From NCBI RefSeq assembly GCF_005377625.1, contig NZ_CP040098.1:2039501-2103500 (forward strand): DNA of 64,000 bases, in the 5' to 3' direction. Positions 1-8,921 of the stretch are shown piece after piece. A program made the position numbers and the translations under genes. Source of the DNA: Desulfoglaeba alkanexedens ALDC. GTDB taxonomy: Bacteria; Desulfobacterota; Syntrophobacteria; Syntrophobacterales; DSM-9756. The notes under the pieces are model-generated. The model searched no databases, was not told where the DNA came from, and saw only the letters and a list, made by a program, of their open reading frames with translations. Each line of letters begins with the position of its first letter. Positions within the stretch are counted from its first letter, which is position 1.

Positions 1-2355
1 AAGGAAGCCGTTCTCGCCGACCGCGTCTACGCCCCCTGGCCCGATTTCGAAGCGCGCCTGAGGGAGACCGGGGAACCCCTCCAGGGCATCGAAAGCGGGC
101 GGCCCCTCCACGAATTCGACTTTGTGGGCGTGAGCCTCCAGTACGAACTGAGCTACACGAACATCTTCACGTTGCTGGACCTGGGTCGCATCCCTTTTTC
201 GGCCGGCGAGCGCACCGTGCGGGATCCCTGGGTCATTGCCGGCGGGCCTTGCGCATTCAACCCCGAGCCGCTGGCGGATTTCTTCGATTTCATCGTGCTC
301 GGCGAAGCCGAGGACGTGTTCGACCCCCTCATCCGCCTTCATGAAGCCTGGCGGCGGGCCCGGGCCTCCCGAAGGGAGTTTCTCGAAGCCGTTCGAAAGA
401 TCCGGGGCGTCTACGTTCCGTCCTTCTTTTCCGTCCGATACCGCAAAGACGGCGAGGTGGAGGCGATCGAGCCGGAATTTCCGGACTACGTGCGGGTGGA
501 AAAGCGCGTGATCAGCGATCTGGACTCGGCCTCGCCGCTTCCCGAGCGGCCGCTGGTGCCCCTGGTGGACGTTGTCCACAACCGGCTGAGCGTGGAGATC
601 GCTAGAGGATGCACCCGTGGTTGCCGCTTCTGCCAGGCGGGTTTCATCTACCGCCCGGTGCGGGAACGGGACCCGCAAGCGGTGATTGCGTCGGCGACCG
701 AGGCGTTGCGCCAGAGCGGATACGAAGAACTGTCACTGCTTTCCTTGAGCGCCGGGGATTACAGCGGAATCGAGCCCCTTCTGGCCGCACTCATGGAACG
801 ATGCGGCCCGGAGCGGGTGGCCGTGTCGCTGCCGTCCATGCGCGTGGGGACCCTCACCCCGGAACTCATGGAATGTATCCGCAAGGTGCGGAAAACCGGC
901 TTCACCGTGGCGCCGGAAGCCGGAAGCGAACGGCTCCGCCGGGTGATCAACAAGGACGTGAGCGACCGGGACCTGCTGGAAACGGCTGAAAACGCCTTTC
1001 AGCTCGGCTGGAAACTGATCAAGCTCTACTTCATGATCGGTCTTCCGACGGAAACGGAAGACGACATCGAAGCCCTGATTCGCCTTTCGCTGGAAGCACT
1101 GGAAGTGGCCAAGCGCTGGAGGGCTTCCGTGAACGTGAGCGTCTCGACTTTCGTTCCGAAACCGTTCACGGCCTTCCAGTGGAGGGGGCAGCTGGAGCGA
1201 GATGAGGTCGAACGGCGTCTGGCCCGGGTGAAGCAAGGGTGCAGGCGACCGGGCCTCAAGGTCAAATGGAACGATCCGGACCAGAGCGTCCTGGAAGCGG
1301 TTTTCTCGCGGGGAGACCGTCGGCTGAGTGCCGTCCTCAGGCGGGCATGGGAACAGGGTGCGCGTTTCGACAGCTGGTCCGAACATATGAAGACGGACGT
1401 CTGGGGGAAGGCTTTTCGTGAAGCGGGCCTGGACCCTCACTGGTATGCTCAGCGGGAACTGGAACGGGATTCGGTGCTGCCGTGGGATCACCTGTCCGCA
1501 GGGGTTGAAAAGGCGTTCCTTTGGAAGGAATACGAGCGGGCCCTGGCTGAGGAATACACGGAGGACTGCCGCCGGGGAAGATGCGGGGCCTGCGGTGCCT
1601 GCGATCACGAGACCGTCGCGCCGGTGATTCGGGAAAAAGCGCCGCTGCGGACGGCCCAGCAAGCGCTCCCGGCCGTCGCGGGCGATCGAAGTTTTCTCTG
1701 CTGGATCCGCTACCGGAAGGAGGGTCCGGCACGCTTCATCGGCCAACTGGAATTGAGCCGGGTGCTGGAGCGGGCGCTTCGGAGGTCGGGGCTCCCGGTG
1801 GCCTACAGCGCCGGGTTTCATCCTCATGTGAAGGTCTCGTTCGGAGAGGCTCTTCCCCTGGGGATGGAAAGCGAAGCGGAGGAGGCGTATCTGGTGCTCA
1901 CCGAACCCCTCGATGCCGCTGACGTGCGGAACCGGCTCAACCCCTGCCTGCCCGCAGGGGTTGAGGTGTTGGAAGCCGCCCGCGTGGAGCGGCGGCAGCC
2001 TGTGCCGGCCGCCAGGCGGGTGACGTATCGCGTTTCCCATTTGACCCCGTGGATGGTGAAAAGTATAGTGCGCAATTACCGTGAGCATCTTGACGAGTTC
2101 TTTACGAAAACGACGAAGCGGCGGGAGCTTCGAATCCGGCTCGGCGAAGTCCTGATGGGGATCCGAGAGGCGGACGAATCGTCCGCGATCATCGATGTGC
2201 TGGAAAAACCCGGTCTTTGCGTGCGGCCTCAAAACATACTCCGATTCCTGATGGGGGAACAGAGCGGCGCACTGTGCGGGTACCGGGTCCGCAAGCTGCG
2301 GGTGACCCCGTTGGAGGGTGGCGACGATGACAGCCGAACTCATTATCAACGCTGA
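1..2355 (+). CDS. Radical SAM protein fused to DUF2344 (5' end outside window)
   Basis: The reading frame is open from base 1, so the true start lies upstream. The visible part begins inside a B12-binding-like/UPF0313-type N-terminal region, followed by a radical SAM core with CX3CX2C (CTRGCRFC, codons at 610, 622 and 631) that should bind the SAM-cleaving [4Fe-4S] cluster. A Cys cluster (CRRGRCGACGAC, near 1567) links it to a C-terminal DUF2344 domain from about 1684. This matches the TIGR03960/TIGR03936 fusion often found upstream of RNase G and ribosomal genes; its reaction is not established, and an RNA-linked role is inferred from context. The 3' end overlaps the next gene by 29 bases, which suggests translational coupling. 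Confidence 0.9.
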   Translation, partial: KEAVLADRVYAPWPDFEARLRETGEPLQGIESGRPLHEFDFVGVSLQYELSYTNIFTLLDLGRIPFSAGERTVRDPWVIAGGPCAFNPEPLADFFDFIVLGEAEDVFDPLIRLHEAWRRARASRREFLEAVRKIRGVYVPSFFSVRYRKDGEVEAIEPEFPDYVRVEKRVISDLDSASPLPERPLVPLVDVVHNRLSVEIARGCTRGCRFCQAGFIYRPVRERDPQAVIASATEALRQSGYEELSLLSLSAGDYSGIEPLLAALMERCGPERVAVSLPSMRVGTLTPELMECIRKVRKTGFTVAPEAGSERLRRVINKDVSDRDLLETAENAFQLGWKLIKLYFMIGLPTETEDDIEALIRLSLEALEVAKRWRASVNVSVSTFVPKPFTAFQWRGQLERDEVERRLARVKQGCRRPGLKVKWNDPDQSVLEAVFSRGDRRLSAVLRRAWEQGARFDSWSEHMKTDVWGKAFREAGLDPHWYAQRELERDSVLPWDHLSAGVEKAFLWKEYERALAEEYTEDCRRGRCGACGACDHETVAPVIREKAPLRTAQQALPAVAGDRSFLCWIRYRKEGPARFIGQLELSRVLERALRRSGLPVAYSAGFHPHVKVSFGEALPLGMESEAEEAYLVLTEPLDAADVRNRLNPCLPAGVEVLEAARVERRQPVPAARRVTYRVSHLTPWMVKSIVRNYREHLDEFFTKTTKRRELRIRLGEVLMGIREADESSAIIDVLEKPGLCVRPQNILRFLMGEQSGALCGYRVRKLRVTPLEGGDDDSRTHYQR

Positions 2356-3910
2356 TTTTTACGAAACCCGGGTCGCCCTGGTGGAAAACGGGCAGGTGGC
2401 GGAACTCTACATCGAGCGGGCCTCCGATACGGGGATCGCCGGAAACATCTACCGAGGCCGCGTGGTCCGGGTGCTTCCCGGGATGCAGGCGGCCTTCGTG
2501 GATATCGGCCTGGAAAAGGCGGCTTTCCTCTATGTGAGTGACGTTCATCACCCGCTGATGGAGGCCGAGGATCTGTTTCGAGAACCCCGTGAGCCCGATG
2601 CCGTGCCTCAGGAAGGCCCGCCGGCGGCCGCCGGCACCTTGGAGGAACTTGCCGCCGCGGATCTCGCCCCCGATTCGAACGGGACGCCTCGCAGCTACAG
2701 CGATGTGCCCATCGAGGACCGCCTTCAGGAGGGGCAGGACGTCCTGGTCCAGGTGGCCAAAGAGCCTCTCGGCAGCAAGGGGGCCCGCATCACCACCCAC
2801 ATCACGCTTCCTGGAAGAAACCTGGTGCTCATGCCCATGATGGACCATGTGGGCGTCTCGCGGCGCATCGAAAACGAAAAGGAACGCAAGCGGCTGCGGG
2901 ACATGGTCTGCGCCATCAAGCCGGCGCACTGCGGGTTCATCGTCCGCACGGCGGCGGAAGGCGAGGACATGGAAAAGATCCACGCCGAAATGGACTTCCT
3001 CCTGAAGCTCTGGCAGAACGTGCAAAAGCGGGCTGAAACGGCGGCGGTGCCTTCCCTGGTCTATCAGGAACTGGATATCACCCTGCGGGCGGTGCGGGAC
3101 CTTTTGACCAAGGAAGTCGACCGCCTGGTGATCGACAGCGAGGAAGGATACCGCGAGATTGTCAACTTCACGGAAAACTTCATGCCTTCGCTTCGAAGCG
3201 CCGTGGAACGCTACGACGGCAAGGAGCCCATTTTCGACGCCTACGGGATCGAAATGGAAGTGCAGCGGGCCCTCAGCAAGAAAGTCTGGCTCAAATCGGG
3301 CGGCTACATCGTGATCGAGACCACCGAGGCACTCACCGCCGTGGACGTGAATACGGGCCGCTACGTGGGCAAGCGGAACCTCGAGGAGACCATCCTCAAG
3401 ACCAACCTGGAGGCCGTGCGGGAGATCGCCTACCAGCTCCGGCTCCGCAACATCGGTGGGATCATTATCATCGACTTTATCGACATGGAAAAGGAAGCCA
3501 ACCGTCAAAAGGTGTTCAACGCCCTCAAGGAAGCCATGCGTCGCGACAAGAGCAAGACCAACATCCTTCGCATGTCGGACCTGGGGCTCATCGAAATGAC
3601 CCGAAAGCGCACCAAGGAAAGCATCGGGCGCGTGCTGTGCGAGCCGTGTTATTATTGCGAAGGGGAAGGGCACCTGAAGTCCCCTCAGACGGTCTGTTAC
3701 GAAATCCTTCGCGAACTGCAAAGAGACAGCCAGGACCTGTTCGGCCGAAACCTCATGATTCTGGTCCATCCCCATGTGGCGACGCGCTTTCTGGACGAAG
3801 AGCGGGTGGTCTTGGAGCATTTCGAAGAAAAGCTGCACGCATCCATCCAGGTGAAGGGCGAGAAATCCCTGCATCTGGAGCAGTATGAAATGAGGGTGCT
3901 GGATGTGTGA
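2327..3910 (+). CDS. rng: Ribonuclease G (RNase E/G family)
   Basis: Endoribonuclease for rRNA and mRNA processing in the cytoplasm, 527 aa. It has an N-terminal S1-like region (GNIYRGRVVRVLPGMQAAFV), catalytic acidic motifs VDVNTGRYVG near residue 339 and IIIDFIDM near 381, and the Zn-link Cys pair in CEPCYYCEGEGH near 438. The ATG at 2327 is preferred over the in-frame GTG at 2318 because GGAGG (2313-2317) lies 9 bases upstream and family members start near M-x-x-E-L-x-I-N. An acidic, Ala/Pro-rich insertion (about residues 85-125) splits the S1 region. No RNase E C-terminal scaffold is present. It overlaps the upstream radical SAM gene. Confidence 0.95.
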   Translation: MTAELIINADFYETRVALVENGQVAELYIERASDTGIAGNIYRGRVVRVLPGMQAAFVDIGLEKAAFLYVSDVHHPLMEAEDLFREPREPDAVPQEGPPAAAGTLEELAAADLAPDSNGTPRSYSDVPIEDRLQEGQDVLVQVAKEPLGSKGARITTHITLPGRNLVLMPMMDHVGVSRRIENEKERKRLRDMVCAIKPAHCGFIVRTAAEGEDMEKIHAEMDFLLKLWQNVQKRAETAAVPSLVYQELDITLRAVRDLLTKEVDRLVIDSEEGYREIVNFTENFMPSLRSAVERYDGKEPIFDAYGIEMEVQRALSKKVWLKSGGYIVIETTEALTAVDVNTGRYVGKRNLEETILKTNLEAVREIAYQLRLRNIGGIIIIDFIDMEKEANRQKVFNALKEAMRRDKSKTNILRMSDLGLIEMTRKRTKESIGRVLCEPCYYCEGEGHLKSPQTVCYEILRELQRDSQDLFGRNLMILVHPHVATRFLDEERVVLEHFEEKLHASIQVKGEKSLHLEQYEMRVLDV

Positions 3911-4010
3911 CGAGGCCGGGGACGCCGGATGGACCGTGTTCGGCGTGAAGAAAAAGGAAAGGTCTTCCGTTACAAATAGGAACATGCCATATTGAACCAA
4001 GAGATTCAAA

Positions 4011-4298
4011 ATGCGGTTTATCGAAATACTGTGGCGGCAGCAATATGCTAAAAAAATAATCCATGAACATCATGTTGAGCTAGCCGAGGTGGAGGAAGTT
4101 CTTAGCGGAAAGCCCTTTGTGAGGTTGCAGGAACGTGGCCGCAGAAAGGGTGAGGATCTCTACGTTGTCTACGGACAAACTGCGGCTGGTCGCTATATTG
4201 TCGCGTTCATTGTTCACAAAGGTAGGGGAGTGGCAATGCCAATCTCTGCGAGAGACATGACGAGAAAGGAAAGGGGGTACTATGCGTCACAGCGATAA
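4011..4298 (+). CDS. BrnT-like toxin of a type II toxin-antitoxin pair
   Basis: This 95-aa basic protein has a fold-typical ending, ISARDMTRKERGYYASQR, like the 'ISAR-x-A-T-x-x-E-R-x-x-Y' end of BrnT (RelE-superfamily RNase) toxins. It also has the 'V-x-x-x-E-V-E-E-V-L' helix and the central DLYVVYGQT strand. The product would be expected to cleave mRNA; this is inferred from family resemblance. It overlaps the downstream antitoxin-like gene by 17 bases, the usual toxin-first order for brnTA. Base composition is more AT-rich than the neighbouring rng and clc genes, consistent with acquisition. Confidence 0.72.
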   Translation: MRFIEILWRQQYAKKIIHEHHVELAEVEEVLSGKPFVRLQERGRRKGEDLYVVYGQTAAGRYIVAFIVHKGRGVAMPISARDMTRKERGYYASQR

Positions 4299-4554
4299 AG
4301 AGCGAGATCCGCTGCCGGATGAATCAGCTTCGTTAGAAGAGGTTGCGGACTTCTGGGCTACGCATGACACTACTGAATATGCAGACGCCTTCGTGGACGT
4401 CGACGCTACATTCGACATCAGAGAACGCCACTATCAGGTAGAGGTCCAGAAGGACACATTTGAGTTGTTGGCTAAGCGGGCAGCCTCCCTGAATATGCCA
4501 GTTCAGAAAATCATTGACGAAGCGCTGCGAAAGGAGCTTATCAGTGCGCCGTAA
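4282..4554 (+). CDS. CopG/BrnA-type antitoxin
   Basis: This 90-aa protein overlaps the BrnT-like toxin gene. It carries the ADFWATHDTTEYAD motif shared by CopG-family antitoxins with 'FW-x-x-H-D-(S/T)-T-(D/E)-Y', then a C-terminal ribbon-helix-helix-like segment, VEVQKDTFELLAKRAASLNM ... IIDEALRKEL. It probably neutralises the upstream toxin and represses the shared promoter by binding operator DNA. The 195 bp after it contain no gene I can support. Confidence 0.75.
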   Translation: MRHSDKERDPLPDESASLEEVADFWATHDTTEYADAFVDVDATFDIRERHYQVEVQKDTFELLAKRAASLNMPVQKIIDEALRKELISAP

Positions 4555-4749
4555 GCTGGGAAACACATTGCAGAGGAAGCGCCCAACAATCGCCTAACCA
4601 GGGATTCAATCTGACCGCAAACAGCTCAGCCCAATCCAAACCTTTCCTCTTGCCCATTTTGGTGCGTATTCTAAGTTCTGGAGTGGTTTTAATGGCTGTT
4701 TTGGGCAGCTTGACCCGGACGTTCGGCCGCGGCGTGGTGGAAGCGCAGC

Positions 4750-6552
4750 GTGACCGTTGAAAACCATCGAGGAGTCGTGATTCGGGCCCAGGCTATTCGA
4801 GATGTGCTGGAACGCCAGCGGACGCTCCGGTGGGTTGTCTACAGTGTTCTCGTGGGATCGGTGAGCGGCCTGGGGGCGTGTGCCTTTTTTTTCCTGCTCG
4901 AGTGGGGAAAGTTTTTCGCCCTGGAATTCCTGGCGGGGTATCCGCCGGCCAAGCCCGCCGGGGAACACCTGGTGATGCTTGAGGCCGCCGTTCCTTTCCG
5001 CCGCTGGGTCCTCTTCCTCCTTCCCGCCCTCGGGGGGCTCCTTTCGGGCCTCATCGTCTACCGTTGGGCTCCTGAAGCCGAAGGGCACGGCACCGACGCC
5101 GTTATCGACGCCTTTCACAACAAGAACGGCATCATCAGGACGCGTGTTCCGTTCGTGAAAAGCATCGCGTCCATCATCACTCTGGCGACGGGGGGAAGCG
5201 CCGGGCGTGAAGGTCCCATCGCCCAGATCGGAGCCGGTTTCGGATCCTGGATGGGCCGGGTTCTCAAACTGACGGTTCGAGAACGCCGGCTGCTGCTGCT
5301 TGCGGGTTGTGCCGCCGGGTTGGGCGCGATCTTTCGGGCGCCCCTCGGAGGCGCCTTGACCGCCATCGAAGTGCTGTACCGTGAGGACTTCGAAACCGAG
5401 GGCATTGTTCTCTGTATCATGTCGTCCGTGGTGGCGAACGCCATCTTCACCTCGATTTTCGGCCACCAGGCGATTTTCGAAACGCCGCCCATCCGCGTGA
5501 CCCTACCGGCCGAACTCCTGATCTACGCGGTGATGGGCCTGGTGTGTGTGCCTTTCGGCTACCTGTATGTCACCGTTTTCTACGGCCTGCGCGATCATGT
5601 CTTCAAGAGGCTGCCGTTGAAGCGCGCCTTTGTGCCGGCGTTGGGAGGACTGTTGGTCGGCTGCATCGGGCTGTGGCGGCCTCAGGTGATGAGCGGCGGC
5701 TACGGAACGATCCAGCAGGCCCTCCTGGGCCAGCTCTCCGCGTCGCTCATGCTCACCCTTGCCGTGCTGAAGATCTTCGCCACGTCGTTCACCATTTCGT
5801 CGGGGGGAAGCGGCGGCGTGTTCGGTCCGTCGCTCTTCATCGGAGCGATGCTGGGGGGAGCGGTGGGGCAGTTGAGCAACAGCTGGTTTCCGCAGGTGGT
5901 GGGGCATCCGGGAACCTTCGCCCTCGTGGGCATGGGCGCTTTTTTCGCGGGGGTGGCCAAGGCGCCCATCGGAGCCCTCCTCATGGTCTGTGAGATGACA
6001 GGCGGCTACGGCCTGGTGGCTCCCATGATGCTCACCGCCGTGCTCGCCGTCCTCTTGAGCCAGCGGTGGGCGCTCTACGAAAAACAGGTGCTCAACAAAT
6101 TCCATTCGCCGGCGCACCGGGCGGACACGGTCATCAACGTGCTCCAGATCCTCAAGGTGGGCGAAGTGTACCAGCGCGGAACTCCCGTGACGATCCTTCC
6201 CGAAGACCTGTCGCTGGACGCGCTGAAACGGTTCATGAAGACCACGCGGGAGTCCTTTTTCCCGGTGGTGGACGGGGGGTTCCATCTCCGCGGGATTCTT
6301 TCGCTCCCTGACCTGCGCATGGTGCTCTTCGAAGAATCGCTGTCCAACTTGCTGGTCGTGGGGGAACTGGCCTCACCTCCCGTAAGCGCCGGGCTCCAGG
6401 ACACCCTCTATGAGGCCCTCCTCAAGTTCCTGCGTTCCGGCTATGGACAGATCCCCATCGAAGATCCCGTTCAAGGCGTGGTCGGAATGCTGCGGCTGGA
6501 AGAACTCATGGAAGCCTACCACCGGGAGATCCAAAGACTGAAGCAGGAATAG
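4750..6552 (+). CDS. ClC-family chloride channel/antiporter with C-terminal CBS pair
   Basis: Polytopic membrane protein of about 600 aa. The ClC selectivity motifs are visible: GSAGREGPIAQIG near residue 154 (the GREGP loop) and SGGSGGVFGPSLF near 354 (GxFxP loop). The first GSGIP loop appears as EGHGTD, as in many non-E. coli ClC branches. About 140 C-terminal residues form a tandem CBS module (from VGEVYQRGTPVTILPEDLSL onward) that may sense nucleotides. The GTG at 4750 has a weak RBS; an in-frame GTG at 4777 is an alternative. It is probably monocistronic, as a MITE follows 78 bp downstream. Confidence 0.92.
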   Translation: MTVENHRGVVIRAQAIRDVLERQRTLRWVVYSVLVGSVSGLGACAFFFLLEWGKFFALEFLAGYPPAKPAGEHLVMLEAAVPFRRWVLFLLPALGGLLSGLIVYRWAPEAEGHGTDAVIDAFHNKNGIIRTRVPFVKSIASIITLATGGSAGREGPIAQIGAGFGSWMGRVLKLTVRERRLLLLAGCAAGLGAIFRAPLGGALTAIEVLYREDFETEGIVLCIMSSVVANAIFTSIFGHQAIFETPPIRVTLPAELLIYAVMGLVCVPFGYLYVTVFYGLRDHVFKRLPLKRAFVPALGGLLVGCIGLWRPQVMSGGYGTIQQALLGQLSASLMLTLAVLKIFATSFTISSGGSGGVFGPSLFIGAMLGGAVGQLSNSWFPQVVGHPGTFALVGMGAFFAGVAKAPIGALLMVCEMTGGYGLVAPMMLTAVLAVLLSQRWALYEKQVLNKFHSPAHRADTVINVLQILKVGEVYQRGTPVTILPEDLSLDALKRFMKTTRESFFPVVDGGFHLRGILSLPDLRMVLFEESLSNLLVVGELASPPVSAGLQDTLYEALLKFLRSGYGQIPIEDPVQGVVGMLRLEELMEAYHREIQRLKQE

Positions 6553-6630
6553 CCCGGGGAAGAAGATGCGATGGATCGGCAGCCGGGTGGTGAATGGGGG
6601 GCTGCCCGCCGCCGTGACCCATGACACGAC

Positions 6631-6842
6631 TTGGTAGCGCAGAAAATAATAGACGTAGTATTTGATACTAAATTCTATTTCCCCTCCCCTTGTGGGAGGG
6701 GACTAAGGGGAGGGGAATGTAACTGGTTGACATACGTTAACGTTCTCACCCTCACCCCAACCCTCTCCCATCAAGGGAGAGGGGGACTTTTTGACCTTCG
6801 TTATCCTTTTTGCTTAGGGTCTCAACTTTAGAATGCTACCAA
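6631..6842 (+). repeat. MITE family A, complete copy 1 (212 bp)
   Basis: The element begins TTGGTAGCG and ends GCTACCAA (imperfect terminal inverted repeats), and CGAC is present on both sides as a 4-bp target duplication. Inside are two G/C-tract hairpins: CCCCTCCCC...GGGGAGGGG around 6680-6717 and CCCTCTCCC...GGGAGAGGG around 6760-6783. It has no coding capacity; a spurious 66-codon frame crosses it. A second copy of identical length lies at 44273-44484. Its right end is 26 bp before the hemL start codon. Confidence 0.9.
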
Positions 6843-6868
6843 CGACTTTGCTTCCGAAGGAGGGCGCG

Positions 6869-8173
6869 ATGCATCGAAAGATATCGGACAGACTTTTCGA
6901 AAGGGCTTGCCGGGTCATTCCCGGGGGCGTGAACAGCCCGGTCCGCTCGGGACGGTCGGTGGGGGTGCGGCCCTTTTTCGTCAAGGAAGCGAAAGGATGC
7001 CGGATCCGGGATGAAGACGGAAACGTCTACATCGACTACGTCTGCTCCTGGGGGCCGTTAATCGCCGGGCACGCGCCCGTCCAGGTGGTGGAGGCGGTGA
7101 TGAAGGCCGCCGCCGGCGGAACCTCTTACGGCATCCCGAGCCGACTGGAAGTCGAACTGGCCGAACAGGTCGCCGCTCTGGTTCCCTCCATGGAAATGAT
7201 TCGGATGGTGAATTCGGGAACGGAAGCGGTGATGAGCGCCGTCCGGTTGGCCCGGGGATTCACCGGGAGGAACAAGGTCATCAAATTCAACGGCTGTTAT
7301 CACGGCCACAGCGACTGCCTTCTGGTGGCGTCCGGATCGGGGCTGGCCACTTTCGGGATTCCGGGAAGTCCGGGGGTTCCGGAAGAATTAGTGCAGCACA
7401 CCATGTCGCTTCGCTACAACGACCTGGATGTGGTGGAAGAGGCCATGGAGCACATGGGTGGGGATGTGGCCGCCATCGTCCTGGAACCCGTCGCGGGCAA
7501 CATGGGCGTCGTGCCGCCCCGGCAGGGGTACCTCGAAGGGCTGCGCCGGATCTGCGACCGGTACGGCGCACTGCTCATTTTCGACGAGGTGATCACGGGG
7601 TTTCGCGTGGCGCTGGGAGGCGCCCAGGAACGTTACGGCGTGAAGCCGGACCTCACCTGCCTCGGGAAGATCATCGGCGGAGGCCTTCCGGTGGGAGCCT
7701 ATGGGGGGCGGCGCGATGTGATGCAGCGGGTGGCCCCCGAAGGCGACATCTACCAGGCGGGAACCCTGTCGGGAAACCCGATCGCCATGGCGGCCGGCCT
7801 GGCCATGCTGGATATTGTGAGACGGGACGGCGTCTACGAGGAGCTGGAAGAAAAGGCATCCCACCTGGCGGCAGGCCTTGGACGGGCGGCGGAAGAAGCC
7901 GGAGTTCCGATGACGCTCAACCGGGTCGGTTCCATGGGATGCGGGTTTTTCAGCCGCCACCCGGTGACCGATTTCGAAACGGCCGCGCAATCGGATACGC
8001 GAGCTTACGCGGTCTTTTTCAGGGAAATGATGGAAAGAGGCGTCTACCTGGCCCCTTCCCAGTTCGAAGCGTTTTTTGTGAGCTTGGCTCACGAAAAGGA
8101 AGATCTGGATGCCACCGTTGAGGCGGCGGGGGAGGCGTTTCGAGCGACCGCCGCCGTGCTGGAAGCTCCGTGA
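6869..8173 (+). CDS. hemL: Glutamate-1-semialdehyde 2,1-aminomutase
   Basis: PLP-dependent conversion of glutamate-1-semialdehyde to 5-aminolevulinate, the second step of the C5 tetrapyrrole pathway that begins with HemA (encoded near 24 kb). At 434 aa it has family length. It shows the start RACRVIPGGVNSPVRS, NSGTEAVMSAVRLARGFTGR, the FDEVITGFR PLP-contact segment and the Schiff-base Lys in LGKIIGGGLPVGAYGG near residue 268. The ATG at 6869 follows AAGGAGG (6857-6863); an earlier in-frame GTG/ATG would lie inside the MITE. The promoter must lie within or beyond the MITE. Confidence 0.96.
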   Translation: MHRKISDRLFERACRVIPGGVNSPVRSGRSVGVRPFFVKEAKGCRIRDEDGNVYIDYVCSWGPLIAGHAPVQVVEAVMKAAAGGTSYGIPSRLEVELAEQVAALVPSMEMIRMVNSGTEAVMSAVRLARGFTGRNKVIKFNGCYHGHSDCLLVASGSGLATFGIPGSPGVPEELVQHTMSLRYNDLDVVEEAMEHMGGDVAAIVLEPVAGNMGVVPPRQGYLEGLRRICDRYGALLIFDEVITGFRVALGGAQERYGVKPDLTCLGKIIGGGLPVGAYGGRRDVMQRVAPEGDIYQAGTLSGNPIAMAAGLAMLDIVRRDGVYEELEEKASHLAAGLGRAAEEAGVPMTLNRVGSMGCGFFSRHPVTDFETAAQSDTRAYAVFFREMMERGVYLAPSQFEAFFVSLAHEKEDLDATVEAAGEAFRATAAVLEAP

Positions 8174-8223
8174 GGTGAAAGATTTATCGTGATCACGGAG
8201 CGGGGGATTCGGCCAAAAAAGCG

Positions 8224-8252
8224 TTGACTCGGCGGCGGGGCGTGTGCTAGGT
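8224..8252 (+). promoter_or_regulatory. Possible sigma70 promoter for the F0 genes
   Basis: TTGACT at 8224-8229 is a good -35 match, followed about 17 bases later by the weak -10 candidate CTAGGT/TAGGTA. It lies just upstream of the atpZ-like gene after hemL. The weak -10 keeps this uncertain. Confidence 0.3.
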
Positions 8253-8281
8253 ACCGTGTGATATTTTACACGAAGTCGTTC

Positions 8282-8500
8282 ATGAAAGAAGAAACAAAAA
8301 AACTGTTTCGCCAGGTCGGCTATGCCAGCACCATCGGGCTGACTGTGGCGTTTTCCATCGTCATCGGTGCCGGCTTGGGATTCTGGTTGAGCGGTGTGTT
8401 CGGTCTGCCGATCCTGTTTCCTGTGTTTCTGGTGCTGGGCGGCGTGGCGGCGTACCGCAATTACGGGCGCCTTATGAAGAAAATACGTAAGGACGAGTGA
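8282..8500 (+). CDS. AtpZ/AtpI-type small membrane protein of the F-ATPase cluster
   Basis: This small membrane protein has two predicted TM helices: GLTVAFSIVIGAGLGFWLSG and LPILFPVFLVLGGVAAY. The basic ends and the position directly before the F0 subunits fit the AtpZ/AtpI (F0F1-associated assembly or cation-carrier) family. The start is taken as ATG 8282 (72 aa); a GTG at 8258 would add 8 residues. AtpZ/AtpI proteins help assemble the c-ring and are not part of the finished rotor. Confidence 0.75.
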   Translation: MKEETKKLFRQVGYASTIGLTVAFSIVIGAGLGFWLSGVFGLPILFPVFLVLGGVAAYRNYGRLMKKIRKDE

Positions 8501-8519
8501 CGGCCAAGCCGGGAAACCA

Positions 8520-8918
8520 TTGCAGGAAATCCTCAAGGACGAAAAGCTCCTTCGCCGCGTGGAGCAGTGGAATTTGGCGATCTTGGCCGCGATGACCCTG
8601 TGCGCCGTAGCTTTCGTGTCCTTGAAAGGCGCCGCCGGGGTTTTGCTGGGCGGCGCGGTGGCGATCCTCAGCTTTCAGGGGCTCAAGTGGCAGTTGCGCC
8701 GGGCCTTCACCGGGGCGGGGCGGGTTCCCGGCAAGGGGGCTCTTTTCCTGCGCGTTTACACGCGGTTTCTCGCCACGGCGTTCGTGGTGTTCACGGTCAT
8801 CTACTACGGTTGGGTCAGCCCTGTCGCGCTTCTGGCGGGGTTGTCGGTGGTGATGTGGAGTATTGTAGGGGTGGCGATACAGCAGGCCTTTTGGATTTTT
8901 AGGAAGGGGGAGAGGTAG
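8520..8918 (+). CDS. atpI: ATP synthase subunit I-like membrane protein
   Basis: This 132-aa protein has four hydrophobic segments, including ILAAMTLCAVAFVSL, AGVLLGGAVAILSF, LATAFVVFTVIYY and LLAGLSVVMWSIVGVAI, in the arrangement of ATP synthase I proteins, with basic residues between segments 2 and 3. It appears to start with TTG at 8520 and has no strong RBS, so expression may depend on translation of the upstream gene, 19 bp away. It lies 3 bp before atpB. The role is inferred to be c-ring assembly. Confidence 0.75.
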   Translation: MQEILKDEKLLRRVEQWNLAILAAMTLCAVAFVSLKGAAGVLLGGAVAILSFQGLKWQLRRAFTGAGRVPGKGALFLRVYTRFLATAFVVFTVIYYGWVSPVALLAGLSVVMWSIVGVAIQQAFWIFRKGER

Positions 8919-8921
8919 CCT

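Noticed and set aside
733-2349. Long minus-strand frame of 538 codons opposite the radical SAM gene
   Set aside because: Antisense shadow of a GC-rich coding gene; the plus-strand protein has clear motifs and the minus frame has none.
4560-4620. GCCCAAC and GCCTAAC near 4580-4600 as an integron attC site after the toxin-antitoxin pair
   Set aside because: The matching GTTRRRY core and inverted internal arms are not found within a normal attC distance.
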